A stretch of 64,000 bases of DNA, from assembly GCA_027574665.1 (NCBI GenBank), contig CM050648.1:136524175-136588174 (forward strand), written 5' to 3'. Under the pieces are notes generated by a model. The model was not told the DNA's origin. It worked only from the letters and a program-made list of their open reading frames with translations, and made no database searches. Source of the DNA: Rhynochetos jubatus. Lineage: Eukaryota > Chordata > Aves > Eurypygiformes > Rhynochetidae. Positions 21,222-29,898 of the stretch are shown piece by piece. Positions within the stretch are counted from its first letter, which is position 1, and each line of letters starts with the position of its first letter. Both the position numbers and the translations under genes were made by a program.

Positions 21222-22776
21222 AATCCCAGCGCCCCGATCCCGGCTGCAGCCGATGCACTGGGGTTGGGAATCTCACCCTGATACCAGCCCCCTGATGCTG
21301 GCTGCAGCCGATGCACTGGGGTTGGGAATCTCGCCCCGATCCCAGCGCCCTGATCCCGGCTGCAGCCAATGCACTGGGGTTGGGAATCTCACCCTGATAC
21401 CAGCCCCCTGATGCTGGCTGCAGCCGATGCACTGGGGTTGGGAATCTCGCCCTGATCCCAGCGCCCCGATCCTGGCTGCAGCTGACACACTGCAGTTGGG
21501 AATCTTGCCCCGACTGCAGCTGACGCACTGGGGTTGGGAATCGAGCCCCGATCCTGGCTGCAGCAGACGCACTGCGGTTGGGAATCGAGCCCCGATCCTG
21601 GCTGCAGCCGACGCACTGGGGTTGGGAATCTCGCCCCGATCCCGGCTGCAGCTGACACACTGTGGTCGGGAATCTTGCCCCGATTGCAGCCGATGCACTG
21701 GGGTTGGGAATCTCACCCCGATCCCAGCTGCAGCCCTGATCCCAGCCGACTCAGTGCAGTCGGGAATCTCGCCCCGATTGCAGCCGATGCACTGGGGTTG
21801 GGAATCTCACCCCGATCCTGGCTGCAGCTGATGCACTGCAGTCGGGAATCTCGTCCTGATCACAGCCCACCGATCCTGGCTGCAGCTGATGCACTGCGGT
21901 TGGGAATCTTGCTCCGATCACAGCCTCCCAATCCCGGCTGCAGCCGACGCACTGCGGTCGGGGATCTCGCCCTGATCCCAGCTGCAGCCGATGCACTGGG
22001 GTTGGGAATCTTGCCCCGATCCCAGCCCCCCGATCCCAGCTGCAGCCGACGCACTGCGGTCGGGAATCTTGCCCCGATCCCAGCCCCCAGATCCTGCCTG
22101 CAGCTGATGCACTGCGGTCGGGAACCTCGCTCCGATCCCAGCCCCCCGATCCCGGCTGCAGCCGATGCACTGCGGTCGGGAATCTTGCCCCGATCCCAGC
22201 CCCCCGATCCCAGCTGCAGCCAACGCACTGTGGTCGGGAATCTCGCCCCGATCCCAGCCCCCAGATCCTGCCTGCAGCTGATGCACTGCGGTCGGGAACC
22301 TCGCTCCGATCCCAGCCCCCTGATCCCGGCTGCAGCCAGCGCACTGCAGTCCGGAATCTCCCCTCAATCCTGGCTGCAGCTGATGCACTGCAGTCGGGAA
22401 CCTCGCTCTGATCCCAGCCCCCCAATCCCGGCTGCAGCCGGCGCACTGCAGTCCGGAATCTCCCCTCAATCCTGGCTGCAGCTGATGCACTGCGGTCGGG
22501 AACCTCGCTCTGATCCCAGCCCCCCAATCCCGGCTGCAGCCGGCGCACTGCAGTCGGGAATCTCGACCCGATCCCAGCCCCCAGATCCCGCCTGCAGCTG
22601 ACGCACTGCGGTCCGGAATCTCCCCCCAGTCCTGGCTGCAGCCAGGGCACTGCAGTCGGGAATCTTGCCCCCATCCCAGCCCCCCGATCCCGGCTGCAGC
22701 TGACACACTGGGTTCGGGAATCTCGCCCCGATCCCGGCTGCAGCCGAGGCACTGGGGTCGGGAATCTCACCCCGAA
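21222..22776. repeat. GC-rich minisatellite, 30 units, in the RCOR1 3' UTR
   Basis: Thirty copies of a unit built around GGCTGCAGC, then CACTGNGGTNGGGAATCT, then a C-rich GATCCCAGCCCCC spacer. Distances between successive CACTG anchors are mostly 58 or 44 bases, with a few of 38 near the 5' end. The 44-mer is the core and the 58-mer adds a 14-base GATCCC-type module. Higher-order copies are visible, such as a near-identical 102-base dimer (22,341-22,443 and 22,443-22,545). Most units carry a PstI-type CTGCAG. The array is CpG rich, and the minus strand is G-rich with clustered GGG tracts. Open frames of up to 355 codons on plus and 339 on minus come from the repeat and encode no known protein. 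Confidence 0.97.
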
Positions 22777-22970
22777 CTTGGTGCTGATGTTGAGCTGCTG
22801 TGCTGTGCCATGCAGTGTCCTGTCATGGCTCTGTTCTCTGTACCTGATCGACGTCAGCTAATGCCATCTGGATAACGGAGCCGGCTGGGACGGCACCTCC
22901 TGCCGCACAGACGCAACCCGAGGAAAGGCGAGAGGTGGCCTCACGTCTTGCTGAGGCAGTCTCTTCTTGT

Positions 22971-22980
22971 GAGGTAAGTA
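22971..22980 (+). other. Consensus splice donor inside the 3' UTR
   Basis: GAG|GTAAGTA matches the U1 consensus closely and lies about 200 bases after the minisatellite. If it were spliced to a downstream acceptor, the junction would sit far past the stop codon and mark the transcript for nonsense-mediated decay. No partner acceptor was identified. Confidence 0.35.
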
Positions 22981-23725
22981 ATTCAACATCAGATAGGCAT
23001 TTCTTAGGGCAAGCTAGAGCGTGGAGCCCAAAGAGGTCCTGTTTCAGCCACTCTGCAGCTGTTCCTGAGCGGTTTCATTCTGGTAGCTTCAGAGAGGTCC
23101 TTGGAGGTGATGGGAGGGTGGAAGGGAGCTATTCCCTGTCCTGTTGGAAGCCTGTAATCCCAACTTTGCAGCAGTGTCTCCACAGCTGTTGATGTGACCT
23201 GGCAGCTCTGACGGCCCTGCGTATGTCCCCTCGGTCCTGTGCCAGTTGGAGTTGGGCGTCTCTAGGTGGAAGGGACACTAGTGGTTAGCCAGTGTGAATT
23301 AGGGTTAAGGATAGGCAAATAGCACTGTGACTTCAGCTGACAGTTGTGTAAAGCAATGCTGCTCATTAGAAATATGCCAGTATTGAACCCCCTGCCGGTG
23401 CGGATGCACGAGGGTTGTGCGAGGTTGCATCCCGGCTGGGGGGTGACTCGCCAGGAGAGGCTTCTGCTGGTGAGTTCTGTTACCTGTGAGGACTTTTCAT
23501 TGGTTTTTGCCCTCAAATCTGTCTATGTCGTGATCAGAAAAGTTGTGTTTTGGCTTCATCCCTGAGGGGTAGGGGAAACACGTAGAATTCATGATACTAG
23601 GAAGAAAAGGTTGTTTCATGACTCTTTGGTTGACTGCTGTCTTATTGGAGTTGACACATACAATATAACAGCACTGTATTTTAAATGTTTAGTTTTTTTG
23701 CATCTTTAACCATCTTTTTAAATGC

Positions 23726-23731
23726 AATAAA
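23726..23731 (+). terminator. RCOR1: RCOR1 proximal poly(A) signal
   Basis: The first canonical AATAAA after the stop codon, followed about 30 bases later by the GT-rich stretch GGTTTGGTCTTGTTTGGGTG. This is the usual arrangement of a functional cleavage site near 23,750. Confidence 0.6.
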
Positions 23732-24127
23732 AGCATTTTAGCTTTTGAAAGCTTACATGGTTTGGTCTTGTTTGGGTGAAGACCCTCTTTCATTTTTTAA
23801 ATGGGTCAAGCATTAGATACTTCAACTGGTTGCATTCTGATTAGAAGGGTCCACAAAGATAACTACGTAAGATAGAATATTCACTTAAATTTTGTCTCTT
23901 AAACTACCAATGTGAATGTCATAATTATATATTTTGTGGAAAATGGGAAATTATTTCTCCTAAGTATAAGTTATTGTGCAAAATATGGTATGGCTAAAGA
24001 AAATGATAGTTTAAGTTTTAGTTTTAGAAATCTTAAAGATATTAAAGTGTATTGCATATGCATAAACAAATGTCATTTGTTCTATTTAATTTTTATGTAG
24101 CTGTGTAACTTCTTTTTTCGCTTATCC

Positions 24128-24200
24128 AATAAAACAAACCTTGTTACTTGAATATTCGTGTTTAACTTGTTTGAAACAGTGATCAATTTTTTGTAATAAA
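24128..24200 (+). terminator. RCOR1: RCOR1 middle poly(A) signals
   Basis: Two AATAAA hexamers, at 24,128-24,133 and 24,195-24,200. Each has T- or GT-rich sequence downstream. They could give intermediate 3' ends; which of them is used cannot be told from sequence. Confidence 0.5.
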
Positions 24201-25016
24201 ATCTTATAACCAAGGGAAAAAAAAATACATGCCTCAGTTGTGCTTAACAGTATAGCAACAATGTACAATCAGATGCTGAAGACCATAGTAGCCATAACTG
24301 GTAGTGCAACCACAATGGTTGTGTCTTGACATATTTAATACCAGTGGGGATAACGAGTTCTTAATATATTTTTACGAATTTGCAACCAGGAAGACCCCAT
24401 AAATATCCACTAGAACACTTTTTTAATAGTCAGTATAAGAGTAAAAAACTCTTTTTCTCTTAAAGCAATGTCCTGACAAACATTTTTCTTGCCTGTACGA
24501 ATACATCTGAAACATCATGTTATGAAAATATGCTCATTGTCACTTTAAACTTCAGTTTTTAGTCTCTAAATTGCTAATATGCTGTTGGTATTCTTGCACA
24601 CCAAATATGAGCCGAACAGTGCATTACACTAACTTGATCACTAGATTTGCAGACATAAACCTCCAAGTCAATGCAGCGCAAAAATACTGTAGGTATTTCT
24701 GGTAACACGTGTTTTCCAGCTCTGTATAAATTCACGCGTAGCCCATTCAGCGACGAGTGGCCTCATATTTACTCTTTACAAAAATAGAGAGACAACCGAT
24801 TTTTATTAACTCCAGCTCGTCTTCAGCAAGTCAAAATCTAGTGATCTTGTGCAATGCCCCTAAAGCAAATACTTTCTGCCACTCCCTGGATTAATGCAGC
24901 TTTTCCTGTTGATAGTAAAGCACAATTGCAGTGAAAGTTACAGTTCAGAAGATGGAAGGTCAGTATAGTCTATGCATGTTGTATAATAATGAGTGTTTAC
25001 ATTCATATTCTCCTAA

Positions 25017-25022
25017 AATAAA
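25017..25022 (+). terminator. RCOR1: RCOR1 additional poly(A) signal
   Basis: AATAAA in an AT-rich setting, followed by GGAGTGTATAG within 20 bases. Weaker context than the neighbouring signals. Confidence 0.3.
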
Positions 25023-25442
25023 ATTTATACTGGAGTGTATAGTATTCCATTATGTAGATTTTATCAACTTTGTTAACTGCTTATAGATTGCTTAAAAGAA
25101 GTTTTTTCAAGATTTTAAAAGATGTATAAGGTTAAGTTTGCAAATATAACGGAAATGCTGTATAGCTTTTGAAGTGATAAAATACTCGTTGGGATTTTAA
25201 AGAAAGTATGTTGTAATAATGCCGTTGTAAGTAATATTTTAAATGTCTTTTTTGCCTGTTTTCTATTATTCAGCACACTTACTGTGATGAATGTTCATAG
25301 CATTACAAAATTGCTTAGCCACTGAAAAGTAACATTTGGTTTTGGATTATTTTACTGTATAAGGAATTATAGTGGGGTAAATTCCTTTGTGAAATTCTAC
25401 ATAATTCATTTTTTCTATGATTTCCACTGTTTGCTGACATCA

Positions 25443-25475
25443 AATAAAACTTTTTCAAGCCATTGATGTAATAAA
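25443..25475 (+). terminator. RCOR1: RCOR1 distal poly(A) signals
   Basis: AATAAA at 25,443-25,448 and again at 25,470-25,475, followed by GTTATTGGTGT. After this point the AT-rich UTR-like sequence gives way to a CpG-rich region, so this is the best candidate for the main 3' end of the gene. Confidence 0.65.
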
Positions 25476-25569
25476 ACACGTAGTAAGATGTTATTGGTGT
25501 AAAATATGGTTCTCATAGGTAACTGACCCCCTACCTTTCAAATTCTGGTGAGGAGAACCAACGGGGTTT

Positions 25570-26400
25570 GCCCCTTCCTGTACTGCATTGTCTGTGTGTA
25601 GGCGGCAGAGCGCAGGTTAACTGCTCCTGGAGTTGCTGGGCACAATCCTGGTCTCTTGGGAACTTTGAGCAGCCTTTCGTACGGTGCTACCAGCCGGCGC
25701 TGCCCGGTGCTGCTCATGCCAGCGGCCCTGGAGAGTCCGACGCTCCTTTTTCCGTGGTGCGGCACGCTCCTTCCCCAGCCACGCAGCCGCGTGCTCTGCA
25801 GTCCCGCTGGCACGAGCATCGTCTCCCTGTGACGGGCAGCTCGTGCTTGGGAAGCGGTGGGACTGGGAGGCTGGCTGGTCTCGAGGGGTAGAGCCGGAGT
25901 CCAGCTCGTAGGGTAGGAGGGCTGGAGACCAGCTGACTGTGTCGTTGCGATTGTAACGGGGACCTGAAGAAGAGACCGCGGCCCGCTGCACGTGAAGAGC
26001 TGGCGCTTGGCTGTACCAGTTAACAGGTTGGCCATCGCTGTCCCGCAGTGAAAGAAATGAGTTTAACGTGTATAGGAAAAACTTAGTGCGAGGTATTGCT
26101 GTCACGGGTGCTCAAAACAGCAGGAAGATTTGCACTGGGGTTGAACCTTGGGATTTTCAGGAAGGTGGTGCTTCCCGTCTTCACGTGCTGGGTACAGATA
26201 GCACCAAATGCAGGATGAACGCAGAACGGACCAGACGGGATAGGGCAGTTTGGGTCCCGTTCAAGAGGCGGTGCTGTGTGAGCCCAGGTGCTAGCACAGG
26301 ACACACGGCGAGGAGCTTTCCGCGTTCCTCGCACGTGCAAGACGCCGTGGTGGCTTCCAGCGCTGTAGCGTGCGGAGAGCAGCGGTTAGTCGTGCCTTGC
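25570..26400. promoter_or_regulatory. CpG-rich patch just beyond the RCOR1 end
   Basis: CpG density rises sharply about 80-100 bases after the distal poly(A) signals. Roughly 20 CpGs fall in 25,680-25,900, with more through 26,400, including GCACGTGC near 26,331 and clusters such as GCAGCCGCGTG. The open frames here show no known protein. A CpG island at a 3' gene boundary could be an orphan promoter for an antisense or downstream noncoding RNA, or a gene-end regulatory element. No core promoter motif was identified. Confidence 0.35.
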
Positions 26401-27483
26401 TATGTTGCAAACCAAGGGGAGGGCGGGAGGGAAATGGGCTGGGGGTTTGGGAAGAGCAGACAGCATTTCTGAGAGCTGAGGGTGTTTCCTCAAGAGAAAA
26501 ATGAAAGAAAGCACTTTGATTTTCCTGGTGGTGCAGAATATGGTACCAGTATTGCAGTGATCTGCTTTCTTAGCACAGCCATCCGACTCGAAGACCTCTC
26601 CACCCTCAACCTTCAGTACAAACCAGCCCTTCCTGCCCCCACCCCAAAGTAAAACAAAGAAAGGAAAAAGAAGGAACTTCCCCTCCTTTCAGTAAGGGAG
26701 GGTCAGCAGGTGAGGACACTGGGAATTCCTCTGCCCGAACACGCACCTGAGGAATCTCCTGGGGAACCCAGAAGCAAAGGTAAAGTATTGGTAATGCTAC
26801 TGGTTTTAAAAACACAGGTGCTACGTTTCTACCTAGTGAAGGTATGTACTTGGGAATGCAGTGTTGGATTGGTGCTGAATGGATTTAAAATGCTGTATTT
26901 GGGACTCCTGATAGCCCGTCTCCTAACAAATGGGTGTCTGACAGCTTCCCGTGATGCAGCCCTAAGGCATCAGCACTCCAGCAGCCACCGTGGGTTAGAC
27001 TTCAAGGTCTGACCTTAATTAAGCTTTAGACCTTAACTAAGAACGGGAGTATGTGCATATGGGGAAACCTAAGTGTCCAGAACATATGCACGCGTCTTCC
27101 AGGCCTTTCCCATTTCTGCAAGCTGTGGAGTGGGAACAGCACAGCAGCGCTGAGCACTTCTCCCATGGGATAGGAGCTGCCATGCAGGATGCGATATGAG
27201 CTGGAGTTGAGGCTGAAAGGGGAGCGTTCAGCGCTGGTGCTGCTTGTGTGCTGAGATCTTAATCTAATCCCCAAGCATTAGCTTTATGGAATCACAGTAT
27301 AAGCGTGGATTTTATTTCATAAACCGACTTCCAGCCTGAAAGATGCAGTGTGATGTTGGAGGGAGGACTGGGTATCAAACCTATTATCTTTCTCCTCTAA
27401 ACCGTGCCCTGGTTTATCCACACAGATTGTCTTGGAACTAATAAGGATAAATGTAATTTCTGGTCTTGCTTTTAGTAAGCAGC
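26401..27483. other. Intergenic sequence, nothing recognised
   Basis: No exon, RNA gene or clear transposon was found. Open frames are short and lack any familiar motif. Confidence 0.7.
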
Positions 27484-27562
27484 AAAAAAAAATGTCTGTG
27501 TGTCTGTATGAAAACAAGCACACACCCCCCAACCAAACAAAAACAAAAGCCACCCCCCAAAA
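27484..27562. repeat. A/C-rich low-complexity tract
   Basis: An A-run, a TGTGTGTCTGT stretch and repeated CACACCCCCC and CAAACAAAAACAAAA blocks within about 80 bases. Simple low-complexity DNA. Confidence 0.75.
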
Positions 27563-29363
27563 CTCAGCAGAGGGCCTGCTGGCAGTGGCAGAGGAACTGT
27601 TTGCTTTTGCTGCAAGAGGGTAAGGGAGAGATCATCGTAAAATCCCAAGGGAGCTACTTTCTGAAGTCATCAGGAAGGGAAATCTCGAGGGCAGTAGCAT
27701 GTGGGGAGTCTGAGCTTCTGTCAAAGGTAAAGAAATCACCTGGAAGTCGCCCCTGCTGAAAGGGGAGCAGTTTGCGTGGAGGAAGGCTGCAGGCCGGGCC
27801 TAACACGGGCGGCACGGGGCAGGGGAGAAAACCGTCCATCAGCCAAGGAGTTTACACCAGGGAGATCAGGAAATGGGAGTAAGAGAGGAACCGACACGTT
27901 TGTTTCCAGCCAGAGACCGTGGTGAGGGAGGGGTTGAGATGTTTGTTCTGATTCTGGACGGACGCTTTGTGTCCACCGAGGTGGCCTGGAACAGGAGAAG
28001 GCGTGTGGGACAATGGAAATCAAACATGCACGTGTGAACTGGGAGGAGCTTTTCCCCCTCTGCTTTGGGGGAGCGGATACAATTTGTCTGACACCATACG
28101 GAACTGTGTGGCGCGGCCTGAATGAGCTTTTAAAATGGAGAATGATACTGAGACTGACAAAACCGATTCCTGAAGGAAGATGATGAATAGGAGCTCTAGG
28201 CCGCTGCAGGCTTCTTGATGCTGCCTTGCGTATTCGGGGTTTAGAGTAAGTCATGATGGAAAGGAGAATTAGGTGAATTAATAATAAAATGGGAAGAGTG
28301 GGCACAATGGGTTTGCCGGAGAAAGACTCGTGCCTGACTAGGCCATCACAAGGCGCAGGATTCATCAGTGGATACGGATATCGCTGCCTGAGCTCGCTGT
28401 CCAGAACCCCTGAGAGCGAAATAAGTGTTTCCAGGATATAATTAATTTAATCCTAAACTAGATGTTGAAACTGATCTAATGTACTACATCCTGAAAGTAC
28501 TTGTTTCTCTCCACAAGAAACCACAAGCAGAGCCTAGGGCTCTGTCTCGGATGTGGCAGCCGGACATTAACTGCCATGGCTGCCTGGGCTTAGTCCCAGG
28601 AGGGGGCAAGGGCTGAGGCGCCTCAGCACAGCGCTGGGCATTGTACTTCCAGACGGAGGAGGGAACGCTGATGCCATCCTACCAGTGCTTTGGAAAGCTC
28701 CTCTGGGATACTGCATACAGTCCTGGCTCATCCTCTGGAAGACAGGTCTGCCTAAGCAGATGGAAATGAAAGGAGGGCAGCGCCTGGCTTGCTGGGCAGG
28801 TGAAAGGGTACGGGGGTTGTGCCTGTTCTCGGTAAATAACACCCTGGGTCACAGGTCAAGATAAAGGCAGTGTTGGTGGGAGAAAAACTAGGCTGGATTT
28901 TAGTCTGTCCAAAACCTTAGTGAGGTGATTCTTCCAGTGTGGGGACAAATCTCTCCATTAATCCTAACTCTGAAAGTATGCGAAGGTGGTGACACGCACA
29001 CGGAGCTGAACTCCGTACGGCAGAAGATTCTTCCCAGCTCCCTGCTCCTTGGCACGAAGGGTATGAGCCAAGCTCTGGTTTGCCACTTGGGTCCACCTTC
29101 ACTGCCAGCTGGTTTTCCTCCCCCAGGAGGGTAGTGGTGTCCAATCACAGGGATTTGTGCTGTTGGCAGGGCCATGGCTTCTGGTGGAAGGGTGCTCCAG
29201 GAGACTCGCCTACCTCCGACTGGACCTGGAATTCCCTCTGCTCTGGGGGCCTGGCTGCCTGCAGCTGGCCAGGGTGTTGCAGGGGCCAAGCAGCTCTCTG
29301 CTATGAAAGATGGAGAGAGGTGCTGCGAGCGTGAGGCTGCGGGATTGGAGCCTGAGATTTCAC
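27563..29363. other. Intergenic sequence, nothing firm
   Basis: A 209-codon minus-strand frame (27,736-28,365) resembles no protein I know. A short stretch near 28,315-28,350 is faintly like a CR1 coding region but too short to call. Nothing else was recognised. Confidence 0.6.
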
Positions 29364-29368
29364 ACCAG
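29364..29368. repeat. Target-site duplication, left copy (ACCAG)
   Basis: ACCAG directly precedes the LTR at 29,369 and is repeated exactly after it at 29,894-29,898. A 5-base duplication is the usual size for class III (ERVL-like) avian retrovirus insertions. Confidence 0.8.
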
Positions 29369-29893
29369 TGTGCTGGCTTTGGTTGGGAAGGAGTTAATTT
29401 GCCTCAGTAGCTACTATGAGGCTATGTTTTGGTTGTGCTGAGAAGAGTATTGATAACAGGCTAATGTGTTTAGTTGTTGCTAAGCAATGTTTATATCAAG
29501 CCAAGGACTTTTTCAGTTTCTCACACTGCACCTATGTTCCCAGCTTCTTCCCTACAAGAAGCTGGGAGGGGACACAGCCAGGTCTCTGGCTCTTGCTGCT
29601 CAGGGACTGGCTGGGTGTCAGTTGGCAGGTGGTGAGTGGTTGTATAATTTATTTTCCATTATTTTCATTACATATGAGTATTTTCATTACATATTATTAA
29701 TAGTAATATTAGTTATTAGTATTGCTTAGCATTGTTAGTATCAATATTTCATTAATTTTCAATTATTAAATTGTTCTTATCTCAACCCATGGGTTTTTCT
29801 GGCCTTTCCTTTGCCTGTCTCCCCCATCCCACTGGAGGAGGTGAGCGAGCGGCTCTGTGGTGCTTACTTGCTGCCTGGGGTTAAACCACGACA
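29369..29893 (+). mobile_element. Avian endogenous retrovirus solo LTR, internally deleted
   Basis: The 525-base element starts TGTGCTGGCTTTGG and ends GGGGTTAAACCACGACA, the paired ends of an LTR family common in bird genomes. Inside it are TAGTTGTTGCTAAGCAATG, GAAGCTGGGAGGGGACACAG, an AT-rich TTATTA region and TTATCTCAACCCATGGG, in family order. ACCAG flanks both sides. Family copies carry a further segment of about 100 bases, including the TATA region, between the GGGACACAGCCAGG and GGACTGGCTGGG blocks; it is missing here. No viral genes are present. The orientation follows the order of these blocks as I know the family, and the TGT...ACA ends alone do not fix it. Confidence 0.85.
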
Positions 29894-29898
29894 ACCAG
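29894..29898. repeat. Target-site duplication, right copy (ACCAG)
   Basis: Exact match to 29,364-29,368. The two copies bracket the LTR and fix its boundaries. Confidence 0.8.

Larger units (their letters stand above)
19656..25490 (+). other. RCOR1: RCOR1 3' UTR
   Basis: No AATAAA occurs between the stop codon and 23,725, whereas six occur from 23,726 to 25,475. The UTR is therefore at least 4.1 kb and about 5.8 kb if the last signal is used, similar to human RCOR1 once the inserted minisatellite is discounted. It contains an A17 run (19,784-19,800), the minisatellite at 21,222-22,776, a strong but presumably unused splice donor at 22,971-22,980, and an AT-rich distal half from about 23,580. 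The 3' boundary is an estimate from the last AATAAA. Confidence 0.75.

Noticed and set aside
21255-22749. A tRNA-like or CRISPR-like origin for the repeat unit
   Set aside because: The short TCGGG/CCCGA stem has an 8-base loop and no other tRNA arms. Units abut without unique spacers, so it is a minisatellite.
22778-22787. TTGGTGCTGA beside the array, resembling half of a REST (RE1) site
   Set aside because: Only one half-site is present and the GGACAGCGCC half is missing. Such half-sites occur often by chance, although an RE1 in a REST corepressor gene would have been attractive.
27736-28365. 209-codon minus-strand frame
   Set aside because: It contains a hydrophobic patch but no familiar family. 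The opposite strand only weakly resembles CR1 near 28,330.
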